Shown: positions 22,164 through 33,427, counted from the first letter of the stretch. The stretch: DNA of 36,677 nucleotides from Patescibacteria group bacterium (GCA_028714475.1 JAQTNC010000012.1:3631-40307); one strand, 5' to 3'. Program-made: numbers and translations. The notes: generated by a model not told the origin, from the letters alone.

Positions 22164-24788
22164 CTAGTTGGCGTTCGCGACGGCGGCGTACAACTGGTCT
22201 CGTTCCATCCGTTCGGCGACGGACCATGTGCCGGTCTCGTCCGTTTGGCGCTCCGGCGATTGCCAAGTCGGCCGGAAACCGCGCGGCCAATCGGTTTTGG
22301 AGACGAATTCCGCCGCCTTGGCTCCGGGTTGCTTCTGGACCAGCAGGGAGTAGGACAGTTCTTTTTGCGGAGCCGGCGTGCCGGAGGCCAGGACGGAGCG
22401 GATTCCCGTCAGCGCGCCGCGGTTGATTTCGCGCACGCGGATCGTGCCCGGCGGCAGCTTGTAGGCCAGGGTGACGACGTTCGCCTGTCCGGGGTCGGTC
22501 TGCATCCAGCCGCCGAAAACGGTCTTGCCGGATTCGACGGAGACGGTCACGCCGGAAGCGCGATCGTGCTCAATCGTCTTCTCGACGGCCGCCACGTCCG
22601 GATCCGCCACGCGATCGCCGGCGGGAATCTGGAACAGCGTCGCGTCCGGACGGCTGAACCCCGTCGCCTCGATGATCTCGCTGCCTCGCGGCACGTAAAC
22701 GCGCAGGTAATCCACGTTGCGGACGCCGCTGAAGAGGGCGTTCTTGACGCCGAGATGGGTGCGCTTGATGGTCAGGGTGATGAGCCCGGTGCCGTCGGCC
22801 AGGATTTTCGCCGAATGGGTGATCGAGTCCTCCATCATCAGGTCCGTCTTGGCGCCGGCGATGTTGGTGTGCACGACGCTCAAGTAGTCGCCGTTCGTCG
22901 CCGCCAGTTCGCCGCCCCAGCCGAGTTTTCGCACCCGCTGTTCCATCGTTTCGTCCTTGACCCACAGGAGAACTTCCTTGCGGCCAAGCTCCTGCTCCAG
23001 CATGGTGACCAACTTGATCTGCGTCGCTTGGTCAGCCGCGAGCAGGCGCTCGACGAGCTTGGGTGCGAGGTCGGCCAGGAACTGCTTGGGCTTGTTCTCT
23101 TCCTTGTCGTAATCGATTTCGGACTGCTTTTGCGCGACGAAATAGAAATTGCGGCTGTCCACGGTCAGGCCGTATTCCGGCATCTCCACCGGCCCGGTCA
23201 CCTCCAGGAGTTTTTCCATGAAGGTTGCCGTCATGGCGATGACGCCGTCCACGGTCGGTCCGCCGCTCTTCTCATAGAACCAGGCCATCTTGCCGGCCGA
23301 GGTCGGGTAATCGGCGAACCAGTTGGCGTCTTGGAATTCCCAATCCGGATTGATGAGATGCAGGGGTTCCGGCGAAATGAGGCGTTCGCGCAACCCGCCG
23401 CGCAGGTCATAGGAGCCGCCGCCCGGCATTTCGGCGATGGTCACCTTGCCGCGGTTCACGTCCACCTGTGCGAAGCTGCCGATGAAGCCGCCGGTCGGAC
23501 GGAGTTCAGCGTTGTTCTGGAAAACGATGAGCAGGCGACGCCCGCCTTGTGCGCCGACCAGGTACGTCATCAGCTCCAAGGCATCGTCGGCGCGTTCGGC
23601 GCCGGCCAAAAGTTTCGGCGCCGCGTCCTTGGCCGCCGCGACCTGGTCGCGGTAAGCGGGCGGCACGTCATCCGGATTGACTTGGGTCAGCGCCGCCAGC
23701 GCACGATCGAGGTGCGGCCGGGCGCTCTTGAGGCCGGCGCGCAAAAGCGTGAGCTTGTCCGCCGGATTCGGGGCGCTCGAGAGTTCCGCGAGTTTCCCGG
23801 CGAAAACGCTGCCGCCCAAGCCGATTTCGCGGCCAGCCACGATGAGTCCGCTCGCGGCCGAAAGCGGCGTCGGCGGCAGGTAGGCGGAAAAATTCAGGGC
23901 CAAGCTGCCGACAATGCCGAGGCTTTTTTCGACTTCGGAAAAATCCGCCGCCGCCTGCTCGAAGTTGCGGCGGGCGGTCATGAAATCCGTCGCTTGGGCG
24001 GCGTCGGCGGCGGCACGCAGGCTATCCACGCCGTTACCGGCGCGACCCATGATGGCGTCCTTGTTGTTGACGAGAACCGCCACGTAGGCCAGACCGGCCG
24101 TGAGGCCCAGTCCGACCGCACTCGCGGCGACGACGGCGACGATGCGCCGCTTGGTCCAAGGCCGCGGCGCTTTTTTCATCGCTGGCCTGACCGCAACGAC
24201 AGCATCCTTCGCGAGGGGTTTAACGCCTGCCGACGGCGTCATTTTTTGCCCGCTGGTTTTGGCGGGCAGGGGCATGAGCGGGAAAACCGGTTTCAGTTTC
24301 GGACCGACCGCCGCCACTGCCGCGCGTTGAGGTTTCGTTGGCCGGGTCAGCAAGCGCCGCATCGGCCAGGTCGCGGCGCGCCAAAGCGCCGCCGCCGTCA
24401 TCCGGACAACCATCATCGCGGAGAGGCCGGAAAGCGGGTGATTCCGGAAAATGTCCTTGAAGGTCAGGGAAAGCGCCTGTCCGAGAGATTGCGCTTCAGG
24501 CGGCGGGAAGTTGCGCCAGCCACGCGGTCGTTCGGAAAGACGGCAAAAAAGGGTTTCATCAGCCTGATGATGCTCAATCATCCGCTGAAATCTTCCCATT
24601 GGCGCAGTCTTGGTTGCCCACGGCGCGGCATTCTCGCGCGGCGGCATCTGGGCCAGCCGCGCCTTGAGATCCAACTGGTGCGGCGAGTGCCGCGGCAGGT
24701 TAACCCTCGGCGGTTCGCCCGTAGCCACGCCGAAACTTCCGCTCATGGGCGGCTGCTGGGCAATAGGTTGTTCAGGGTTTCGCGGCAT
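22164..24788 (-). CDS. DUF4012-family membrane-anchored protein
   Basis: 874 aa. A long N-terminal cytoplasmic region (about 1-212) rich in Pro, Ala and basic residues precedes one membrane helix (about 216-239). The extracellular part starts with a helical region and then the DUF4012 block, recognised by LLIVFQNNAELRPTGGFIGSFA and the following GGGSYDLRGG...DWEFQDANWFADYPTSA and GPTVDGVIAM segments. DUF4012 is common in CPR bacteria and some Actinobacteria, often beside polysaccharide genes; its biochemical role is unknown to me. The FQNNAELRPTGG pattern recalls LytR-CpsA-Psr-like proteins in a general way, but no equivalence is claimed. It starts 2 bases after the glycosyltransferase stop. 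Confidence 0.85.
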   Translation of the reverse strand: MPRNPEQPIAQQPPMSGSFGVATGEPPRVNLPRHSPHQLDLKARLAQMPPRENAAPWATKTAPMGRFQRMIEHHQADETLFCRLSERPRGWRNFPPPEAQSLGQALSLTFKDIFRNHPLSGLSAMMVVRMTAAALWRAATWPMRRLLTRPTKPQRAAVAAVGPKLKPVFPLMPLPAKTSGQKMTPSAGVKPLAKDAVVAVRPAMKKAPRPWTKRRIVAVVAASAVGLGLTAGLAYVAVLVNNKDAIMGRAGNGVDSLRAAADAAQATDFMTARRNFEQAAADFSEVEKSLGIVGSLALNFSAYLPPTPLSAASGLIVAGREIGLGGSVFAGKLAELSSAPNPADKLTLLRAGLKSARPHLDRALAALTQVNPDDVPPAYRDQVAAAKDAAPKLLAGAERADDALELMTYLVGAQGGRRLLIVFQNNAELRPTGGFIGSFAQVDVNRGKVTIAEMPGGGSYDLRGGLRERLISPEPLHLINPDWEFQDANWFADYPTSAGKMAWFYEKSGGPTVDGVIAMTATFMEKLLEVTGPVEMPEYGLTVDSRNFYFVAQKQSEIDYDKEENKPKQFLADLAPKLVERLLAADQATQIKLVTMLEQELGRKEVLLWVKDETMEQRVRKLGWGGELAATNGDYLSVVHTNIAGAKTDLMMEDSITHSAKILADGTGLITLTIKRTHLGVKNALFSGVRNVDYLRVYVPRGSEIIEATGFSRPDATLFQIPAGDRVADPDVAAVEKTIEHDRASGVTVSVESGKTVFGGWMQTDPGQANVVTLAYKLPPGTIRVREINRGALTGIRSVLASGTPAPQKELSYSLLVQKQPGAKAAEFVSKTDWPRGFRPTWQSPERQTDETGTWSVAERMERDQLYAAVANAN

Positions 24789-24790
24789 GT

Positions 24791-25927
24791 TTATCGTTGC
24801 TGTCGGGCGGCGTCGGCATAAGCCTTCGCCGTCGCTTGGGCACAGCTCTTCCAGTCATATCTCGAGGCCTGCTCGCGGCCTTTAATGACGAGGCTCTGAC
24901 GCAGGTCCGCATCGTTCTCAACTTGTCGCAAGGCGGCCGCCAGGCTGTTCGGATCACGCGGGTCAAAATAGAGAACGGCTTCGCCGAGCACTTCCGGCAG
25001 GCAGGATTCCTTGGAGGAAACGACCGGTACGCCGCGGCACATCGCCTCGAGTGGCGGCAGGCCAAACCCCTCGCACAGCGATGGGAAGACATAGGCCGTC
25101 GCGCCGTCATAGAGTGCCGCCAGTTCCGCGTCCGTGGCCATGCCGAAGAAGACGACGTTTTCCGACCGTCCGGCCTCCTCCGCTTCCCGCCGCAGCCGTT
25201 CGCCGAAGTAATCCTGTGAACCAACCAGCACGAGGTGGCGATCGTCGTGGTTGCTTCGGCGATAGCTCTGGAACGCGGCCACCAGCCAGTCCAGGTTCTT
25301 GTGCGGATAGGCGTTGCCGACGTAAAGGAAATAAGGGTGCGGAAGGTCATTAACCCGCGGCGTCGCAGCGGCGACGTTGCCCCGCAGATTCGGGCTGCAA
25401 GCCTCATAGGTCACGGTGATGTCGCGCTTGGCCATGAAAGGGAAATACTTCACGATTTCCGCCTTGCTGTGTTCGGAAACGGTGATGACGCGGCGCGCGC
25501 GACGCAAGGCACTCGTGATGACGAGGCGGTAGGCGAGACGCTTGAGGCCGAAGTAAATCGGCGCCAGCGTCGTCATCCGTTGCGTCGGAAATGTCATCAG
25601 GATGAGATCATGGATGGTGACCACGAACGGCCGGTTGTAAAGTAGCGGGACATTGAAGTGGGTGAAGTGGACGACATCGAGCTGGTAGCTTTTCAGCAGG
25701 CGGGGGAAGAACAGCTGTTCGCGCCAGCCGTACCACGGCATCTCGGCCAAGACCTTATGGAACCGCGGGTTAGTCGGGACATATTGGCCGAAGTTTTCCT
25801 GACGCAGGAAAATCCAATATTCGTTTTCGCGGTCGATATCCTCAAGATGCGCGATGAGTTCGCTGACGTAGCGACCCAAGCCCCGCCCGGCTGTCCCGTA
25901 AAACCTTGCGTCGATGCCGATGCGCAT
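24791..25927 (-). CDS. glycosyltransferase, GT4-like (GT-B fold)
   Basis: 378 aa. It transfers a sugar from an activated donor in cell-surface glycan assembly. The N-terminus RIGIDARFYGTAGRGLGRYV carries the glycine-rich acceptor loop, followed by VVHFTHFNVPLL and FVVTIHDLILM. RRVITVSEHSKAEIVKYF is the conserved Ser-x-x-Ser segment. YLYVGNAYPHKNLDWLVAAF leads the donor domain, and PSLCEGFGLPPLEAMCRGVPVVSS contains the E-x7-E motif typical of retaining GT4 enzymes. The N-terminus is not a signal peptide, so it is cytoplasmic or peripheral. First gene of the minus-strand envelope operon; divergent from glmS. Confidence 0.92.
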   Translation of the reverse strand: MRIGIDARFYGTAGRGLGRYVSELIAHLEDIDRENEYWIFLRQENFGQYVPTNPRFHKVLAEMPWYGWREQLFFPRLLKSYQLDVVHFTHFNVPLLYNRPFVVTIHDLILMTFPTQRMTTLAPIYFGLKRLAYRLVITSALRRARRVITVSEHSKAEIVKYFPFMAKRDITVTYEACSPNLRGNVAAATPRVNDLPHPYFLYVGNAYPHKNLDWLVAAFQSYRRSNHDDRHLVLVGSQDYFGERLRREAEEAGRSENVVFFGMATDAELAALYDGATAYVFPSLCEGFGLPPLEAMCRGVPVVSSKESCLPEVLGEAVLYFDPRDPNSLAAALRQVENDADLRQSLVIKGREQASRYDWKSCAQATAKAYADAARQQR

Positions 25928-25965
25928 AGTTGTGGCGGCCGCACCCGACGGTCAAGGTTATCATT

Positions 25966-25984
25966 ATTATATGTAGGCATTATA
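25966..25984 (-). promoter_or_regulatory. two overlapping -10-like boxes upstream of the glycosyltransferase
   Basis: TATAAT occurs twice on the minus strand, at 25984-25979 and 25971-25966. A weak CTGGCA (-35-like) lies about 18 bases before the first. The start codon is about 40-50 bases downstream. Confidence 0.4.
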
Positions 25985-26080
25985 ACAAGGGTGTGGAGGG
26001 TGTGCCAGCTTGCGACGGTTTGCGCCGGTTAACAGTAAATTTAGCTAATTTAAGCTAATATTTTAGGAGAGGCGAACGAC

Positions 26081-26108
26081 TTGCTGGCAATTGTCATGGC
26101 GGTATAAT
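26081..26108 (+). promoter_or_regulatory. glmS promoter
   Basis: TTGCTG (26081-26086), a 16-base spacer, then a perfect TATAAT (26103-26108). The leader contains an 8-bp-arm palindrome ACTGGTCA-G-TGACCAGT (26122-26138), just before the start codon at 26148. Confidence 0.55.
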
Positions 26109-26147
26109 CGAGATAGTAACCACTGGTCAGTGACCAGTAACCAACTT

Positions 26148-27986
<1,839 letters not shown>

Positions 27987-28041
27987 GTCTTCGCCACGGA
28001 GGTTGACAAAATTGGTGGTTAGCCACAATCAGAACCCAACC

Positions 28042-28066
28042 CGGCCGTCTTAATGGACGGCCGTTT
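28042..28066 (+). terminator. terminator after glmS
   Basis: CGGCCGTC (28042-28049) pairs with GACGGCCG (28056-28063) over TTAATG, followed by only TTTG, so moderately strong. Confidence 0.55.
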
Positions 28067-28188
28067 GAGGAGCTAACCGCTCCGGTCGGCGTCTCGGCGC
28101 CAGATAAGGAAATAATTTTGCTCAATGAAGCTAAAAACCATTTATTTCCAATAAGTTTCGTCTCGGCTAGAAGTTGTGGCTATCGCTG

Positions 28189-28217
28189 TTGATTCCCGCC
28201 CGGCTAACTGATATAAT
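28189..28217 (+). promoter_or_regulatory. promoter of the first propeller protein gene
   Basis: TTGATT (28189-28194), a 17-base spacer and a perfect TATAAT (28212-28217). The leader is about 54 bases and A-rich. A GGAG at about 28246 is too far from the ATG at 28278 to be a normal Shine-Dalgarno. Confidence 0.65.
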
Positions 28218-28277
28218 GAATACAGATAAAAAATAGAAGAGAATCGGAGAAATAAACACAAATAATCACCCAACGGT

Positions 28278-30530
28278 ATGATTGCTAGTGCTGGAAACAG
28301 CATCAAGCAAGCGCTGAAGCAGGGCCATCATGATTGGTTTTGTTTTTTTTCGTCCAAAATATTCGGCAGAAAAAAGACGGTCGGGCCGATTGCGAAAAAC
28401 ACCATCATGTTTTTGACCGCCGCTCTGGCGGTTAACGGGCTTGTTTTTGTGCCGCCAAGGCCCGCTCTGGCTTGGGTGGACGAACAGTTATCGCAGACCG
28501 GAACCATCAGCTCCTTCACCACTGAAACGCACGGCAACCAGATTGGCCTGCCGACCAACCAAATAATCGACGGCGACTACGATTACCTTGTGACTAAGGA
28601 TGACACGAGCGGCGACCTAATGCTGGTCAGGAAAGACCTCACCACGCTGGACGCGCCGACGGTGATCAACGCCGATGTCTTGGCGAGCGGGGACTGGACG
28701 CTGAATGGCGTCGTTGGCGACACCGTCAATAACCGGGCCTACCTATTGACCTCCATCTATAACGGAATAGATGACACCACCACCAGCATCTACGTGTTGA
28801 ATTTGGTGACGGGCAACCTTGTCGGGGATCCGGTCGAGTTCAGTGGGGCAACCGACTTGGGGGACGAATGGAATTATGTCCAGTTTGGAACGGTTGATGC
28901 CACTGGGGATTACGCATACTTTTTTTCCGTAGAGCCGCCCCGCGTCATCAAGATTGATCTTGATAATTTTGACCTCGCCCACACCATCACCACCGACCTT
29001 AGCGATGGGACCAACATAGCCGAGGTTAACTCCTTGGCCATGAGCCCGACCGGGAACTACCTTTACGCCGGAGCCGGTGTCAATGCCAAAATCGTCAAGA
29101 TTGACCCGTCCGACTTGTCGGTGGAAGGCCAAGCCAGCCTGACGGTCACTGGAGTTTCCAATTTCGCCCCGGCCATCGTCATTGATTCTGCCGGGACATA
29201 CGGTTACGTTGACGTCCATGTGGCGGCCGGGCCGATGCCGCACCAGTTCCTGTTTAAGGTCCTGTTGAGCGATCTGACAAATGAATATATCGATCTCCAG
29301 ACGTTTGACTCGAACAACCGGATGTTTATTGACAGCGCCGGCGAGTACCTCTACGTGAATGCCGTAGACCAAAACAGCAATACGGATGGCTTGGTGGTCG
29401 TCAAACTTTCCGACTTTAGCCGGTTGGATGTCGTTACGGCCGCAGAATCGGTTTATTGGTCCGGATACAGCAACGCCACGCTTGATCCGGCGACCGGGAA
29501 AATATACATCGTCGAGAACGGTTCTTCGCCGATCGTGATTGACGTCTTGGAATGGGCTGCCATCGGCGGCGGGGACCCGACCCCGACCACCCAGAACGTC
29601 ATCCGCCTAGGGCGCATCCAGAAGGACACGGACACGACGGCGGAATTGTCGTTCGTGCTCCCTAGTGTCTCGTCCACGACGCTTACTGTTACCTTCCCGG
29701 CCGGTTTTACCCTCGGCGACGTGGCCGGCGTCACTGGCGCCTGTGCCGACGGCGGCACGGTCGACAACATCCAGAAGGTCGGCCTCGTCATCACGGCCGA
29801 CAAGCACGCCTGCGGTGTCGGCGCGGTCACGCTCTCTGACATCCCGCTCCATACGCCGGGCACGGCTGGCGCCTACACCATCAGCTGGGTCAACGACAAC
29901 CCGGGCAACACCGTCGTCTACATCGTTCCCATTGACCAGATCCAGGTCACGGCCGACATCACCTCGGCGCTCACCTTCGACGTCGACACCCTCGACGCCG
30001 ACGCCTGCACCTCGGCCAAGCCGGACGGCGGCTACTCCGTCGGCCTCGGCACCCTGACCCCGGGCACGGCCAAGACGGCGGACAAGCACATCTGCATGTT
30101 GCTTGACAGCAACGCCAGCGACGGCGTGGTTGTGCAGGTGAAGTCGCTCAATGAGGGCCTGCTCTCGGCTTCGGTCGCCCACACGATCCTCGGCACCTAC
30201 AACGCCGGCGCCACGACCGACCTGTCGGGCGCGGTCGAGGCCTACGGCATCTGCGTCCTGGATACGACCAAGGCGCCAGGCTCGGCCGGTGCCGATCCGC
30301 AGCAAATCCTCCCGTACAACGGATCCTGCGCGATTGACAGCGCCACCAACGCCGTCGGCGGCGTGGACAACGCCGACTTCCAGACCATGGTCAACACGAG
30401 CGGCGCCCCGCTCGACGGCGACGGCTACAACACCGTCGACGCGCTGGTCTCGGCCAAGGCCCTCTCCACCACCCCGGCCGCCGTCGACTACACCGACACC
30501 CTGACCTTCCGCGCCACCGGGACGTTCTAG
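28278..30530 (+). CDS. secreted beta-propeller-like surface protein with C-terminal module (copy 1)
   Basis: 750 aa. A long N-terminal signal peptide (basic region, hydrophobic core about 43-60, NTIMFLTAALAVNGLVFV, then PALA) directs export. Residues about 70-430 are repeats built of short D/G-rich strands (LYVNAVDQNSN, YLYAGAGVNAKIVKIDPSDL, GYVDVHVAAG), the pattern of YVTN/NHL-like beta-propellers. Then a beta-rich domain about 440-550 with paired Cys, and a final module from residue 553 (IQVTADITSALTFD...) ending in YTDTLTFRATGTF. The final 587 bases of coding DNA are repeated in the next gene. No LPXTG or membrane anchor is present, so retention may depend on the C-terminal module. Function unknown; surface binding or structural role is inferred. 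Confidence 0.8.
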   Translation: MIASAGNSIKQALKQGHHDWFCFFSSKIFGRKKTVGPIAKNTIMFLTAALAVNGLVFVPPRPALAWVDEQLSQTGTISSFTTETHGNQIGLPTNQIIDGDYDYLVTKDDTSGDLMLVRKDLTTLDAPTVINADVLASGDWTLNGVVGDTVNNRAYLLTSIYNGIDDTTTSIYVLNLVTGNLVGDPVEFSGATDLGDEWNYVQFGTVDATGDYAYFFSVEPPRVIKIDLDNFDLAHTITTDLSDGTNIAEVNSLAMSPTGNYLYAGAGVNAKIVKIDPSDLSVEGQASLTVTGVSNFAPAIVIDSAGTYGYVDVHVAAGPMPHQFLFKVLLSDLTNEYIDLQTFDSNNRMFIDSAGEYLYVNAVDQNSNTDGLVVVKLSDFSRLDVVTAAESVYWSGYSNATLDPATGKIYIVENGSSPIVIDVLEWAAIGGGDPTPTTQNVIRLGRIQKDTDTTAELSFVLPSVSSTTLTVTFPAGFTLGDVAGVTGACADGGTVDNIQKVGLVITADKHACGVGAVTLSDIPLHTPGTAGAYTISWVNDNPGNTVVYIVPIDQIQVTADITSALTFDVDTLDADACTSAKPDGGYSVGLGTLTPGTAKTADKHICMLLDSNASDGVVVQVKSLNEGLLSASVAHTILGTYNAGATTDLSGAVEAYGICVLDTTKAPGSAGADPQQILPYNGSCAIDSATNAVGGVDNADFQTMVNTSGAPLDGDGYNTVDALVSAKALSTTPAAVDYTDTLTFRATGTF
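29934..30520 (+). repeat. 587-bp direct repeat, copy 1 (C-terminal module coding DNA)
   Basis: By eye, this DNA matches 32831-33417 base for base through the third codon positions, then diverges both upstream and in the last codons (GGGACGTTC versus GGAACCTTT). Confidence 0.9.
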
Positions 30531-30577
30531 GTGAAGTACACCCCGCAGTGTATTAACTACCGAGTTGCCAAAACAAC

Positions 30578-33427
30578 ATGGAGGCTTCCGGACAAAAAAA
30601 AGCCATAAGGCGTTTCGCGCGAAATGTCGGGATTAGACTCGTGACCTTGGCCTTGTTTGTCAATGGTTTTTTATTTGTTGCGCCGGCTCCAGCGATGGCC
30701 GCCGATATCGGCTCCATAATGGATTCGGTGACCGACCCTGTCACGCATACCGCCTATTTCGCCGCCAGCGGTTCGTTACCGATGATTGTGCGCGTTCATC
30801 TCGACACGTTCACCCACAACGCATCGACGGATAGGTTGGACCTGACGTCGGAGGGCATCGTCTATATTTCTTCGGCTTTTATCGATCCGGACGGAGATTA
30901 CGTCTATTTCGTCGGTTATGACGCGGACAACTTCATGAAGATTATCAAGATAGACACTAGCGACTTCACTGCCGACGGCGTCACGGTATTTTCGCTGGCC
31001 GAAGACGATCGCTATGTCGATCCGGGGGCGGCTGTCACGGACGGCACGTTTGCGTATTTGGGCGCTGAAACGGGGATTTGGCCGCCGCTCGTTGACGGTT
31101 CCATCATTAAGGTCAATTTGACCACGGGCGCGGAGACGGTGGTTGAGCTTGACGGGACGGGGGGCTGTCCGGGGATGGCCGGCGTCAACTCGGCCCTCAT
31201 CGACACGTCAGGCCCGACGGATTACGCGTACTTCACCAGCGCGTGGCGGTACACGTCCGGATTTTACCCTGCCATTGATGCGGTAGCCGGCACGGTCCTG
31301 AAAGTGGACTTGAGCGACTTCAGCAACTGCGCCGCCATGGATACGTTGGTGCTGGAGGACAGTAGCAATTTCGGTATGAGCTACCACCCCATTCCCACAA
31401 GCGGCAACGGAATCACCGCCGCCATCGATACGACCAACCACAAGGCGTATTTTGGAGCGGTATATGATTATTTCGTGGCTAGAGTGGATTTGACGACATT
31501 CACCTACGAACGACCCGAATGGACCCCGGCCGGATGCGACCCCGAAGTTGATGATCCCTGCGTGTTCGCGGGCAACGATCTTATGCATGCTGACAGCCCC
31601 GGTAACATGGGATCCGCCCACATCAGCGAAGTCGGGGGCACACCACATCTTTTCATGAGTGCGAGCGAGGGGTCGTCCGGTGCGGTAATCATTAATTTGA
31701 ACACGTTCGCGCAGGTCCCGAACACGATGGCCATTACTAGCGATCTCTATAATTACCCTTACGACAACGCCACGTTCGATTTCACCGAAGGGTACATGTA
31801 TTGGAGCCCATACGAGGCCGATCCGACGGGGATTGCGCGATTCAGTCTGGCTTCATTGCTGGCCGGCGGCGATGGTGGGTTTGATCAGGACAATCCCGGA
31901 GGTGATTTCTTGAGTCTAGCCGATGGAGGCGGCGGCCTCAGCGGCATGTCCGACGCGATGAGCAGCTACGTGGTCAACACGGCCTCGAGCCAGGTCATCA
32001 CCTTCACCACGGCCAGCGCCTGGGATGCGGGGGACACCGTCACCCTCGACATGTCGGCAGTCGCCGACGTCACGAGCTTTGCCCTAACCGACGTCGACGT
32101 CTACGCCGGCGCGGAAAAGACCCTGGTGTCCGCCGGCTGCGCCGCCGACGAGATTACGGTGACTGAAGCCGCTGATGTGATCACCCTGGCGCTGTGCGCC
32201 GGCTCGACGCAGATTGCGGCTGGCCAGGTGGTCATTGATCTCGGTGCCGCTGCCACCACGGGCGGCGGGGGCAACAGTGCCCACTTCACGAACGTCGGCA
32301 CGGCCGGCGCCCACAACGTGGTTGTCGCCGGTACCCTCGGCGACACCGGCAACATCGGCGTGACGCTCACGTCCGGCCCGGCCTCGGGCATGTCGGACAA
32401 GATGAGCCGCTCCATGATCAGCACGGCCTCGAGCCACACCGTCCTCTTCACCCGCTACAGCGCGTGGCACGCGGGGGACACCATCACCCTCAACCTGGCG
32501 AACATCGCCGTTGTCTCGAGTTTTGCGGCGGTGACCGATGTTGATGTTGAAGCTCCGGTGGCGACCGACAAGACCGTGGTGGCCGCAGGTTGCGCTGCCA
32601 ACGAAATCGAGGTGACCGCAGCCGCCAACATCATCACGCTGACGCTGTGCGCCGGGTCGGACACGATCGCGGCCGGCACGACGATGGTTCAGATCGGCTC
32701 CGCCGCCACCACCGACGGCACCGGCTCCGACGCTCACTTCATGAACGTCGGCTCCACCGGCTCCAAGCCGTTGATTCTCGGCGGCACCGCGGGCGACATC
32801 GGCACGCTGTACATCTCGCTCATGACCAACGACCAGATCCAGGTCACGGCCGACATCACCTCGGCGCTCACCTTCGACGTCGACACCCTCGACGCCGACG
32901 CCTGCACCTCGGCCAAGCCGGACGGCGGCTACTCCGTCGGCCTCGGCACCCTGACCCCGGGCACGGCCAAGACGGCGGACAAGCACATCTGCATGTTGCT
33001 TGACAGCAACGCCAGCGACGGCGTGGTTGTGCAGGTGAAGTCGCTCAATGAGGGCCTGCTCTCGGCTTCGGTCGCCCACACGATCCTCGGCACCTACAAC
33101 GCCGGCGCCACGACCGACCTGTCGGGCGCGGTCGAGGCCTACGGCATCTGCGTCCTGGATACGACCAAGGCGCCAGGCTCGGCCGGTGCCGATCCGCAGC
33201 AAATCCTCCCGTACAACGGATCCTGCGCGATTGACAGCGCCACCAACGCCGTCGGCGGCGTGGACAACGCCGACTTCCAGACCATGGTCAACACGAGCGG
33301 CGCCCCGCTCGACGGCGACGGCTACAACACCGTCGACGCGCTGGTCTCGGCCAAGGCCCTCTCCACCACCCCGGCCGCCGTCGACTACACCGACACCCTG
33401 ACCTTCCGCGCCACCGGAACCTTTTAG
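30578..33427 (+). CDS. secreted beta-propeller-like surface protein with tandem domains and the shared C-terminal module (copy 2)
   Basis: 949 aa. The signal peptide has a basic start (QKKAIRRFARN), a hydrophobic core (LVTLALFVNGFLFVAPA) and a likely AMA cleavage site near residue 41. A propeller-like region covers about 45-430. Two tandem homologous domains follow, about 455-600 and 603-750, each starting SGMSD.MS and containing an AGCAA(D/N)EI and LCAGS Cys pair. The final module from residue 752 is identical to that of the upstream protein. Only 47 bases separate the genes, without a recognised terminator, so they are probably co-transcribed. No sortase or transmembrane anchor. These are paralogues of a CPR-type exported surface protein, function unknown. 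Confidence 0.8.
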   Translation: MEASGQKKAIRRFARNVGIRLVTLALFVNGFLFVAPAPAMAADIGSIMDSVTDPVTHTAYFAASGSLPMIVRVHLDTFTHNASTDRLDLTSEGIVYISSAFIDPDGDYVYFVGYDADNFMKIIKIDTSDFTADGVTVFSLAEDDRYVDPGAAVTDGTFAYLGAETGIWPPLVDGSIIKVNLTTGAETVVELDGTGGCPGMAGVNSALIDTSGPTDYAYFTSAWRYTSGFYPAIDAVAGTVLKVDLSDFSNCAAMDTLVLEDSSNFGMSYHPIPTSGNGITAAIDTTNHKAYFGAVYDYFVARVDLTTFTYERPEWTPAGCDPEVDDPCVFAGNDLMHADSPGNMGSAHISEVGGTPHLFMSASEGSSGAVIINLNTFAQVPNTMAITSDLYNYPYDNATFDFTEGYMYWSPYEADPTGIARFSLASLLAGGDGGFDQDNPGGDFLSLADGGGGLSGMSDAMSSYVVNTASSQVITFTTASAWDAGDTVTLDMSAVADVTSFALTDVDVYAGAEKTLVSAGCAADEITVTEAADVITLALCAGSTQIAAGQVVIDLGAAATTGGGGNSAHFTNVGTAGAHNVVVAGTLGDTGNIGVTLTSGPASGMSDKMSRSMISTASSHTVLFTRYSAWHAGDTITLNLANIAVVSSFAAVTDVDVEAPVATDKTVVAAGCAANEIEVTAAANIITLTLCAGSDTIAAGTTMVQIGSAATTDGTGSDAHFMNVGSTGSKPLILGGTAGDIGTLYISLMTNDQIQVTADITSALTFDVDTLDADACTSAKPDGGYSVGLGTLTPGTAKTADKHICMLLDSNASDGVVVQVKSLNEGLLSASVAHTILGTYNAGATTDLSGAVEAYGICVLDTTKAPGSAGADPQQILPYNGSCAIDSATNAVGGVDNADFQTMVNTSGAPLDGDGYNTVDALVSAKALSTTPAAVDYTDTLTFRATGTF
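32831..33417 (+). repeat. 587-bp direct repeat, copy 2 (C-terminal module coding DNA)
   Basis: Counterpart of 29934-30520; same length, no differences found by eye. Confidence 0.9.

Noticed and set aside
22149-24821. 890-codon plus-strand frame antisense to the DUF4012 gene
   Set aside because: Long but Arg/His/Gly-rich, no start signal, no known domain; the opposite strand carries DUF4012 motifs and a membrane helix.
29934-33417. Transposon or CRISPR-like array at the repeated surface-protein DNA
   Set aside because: Only two copies, both in frame as protein C-termini, without inverted ends, spacers or a transposase; better explained as module duplication.
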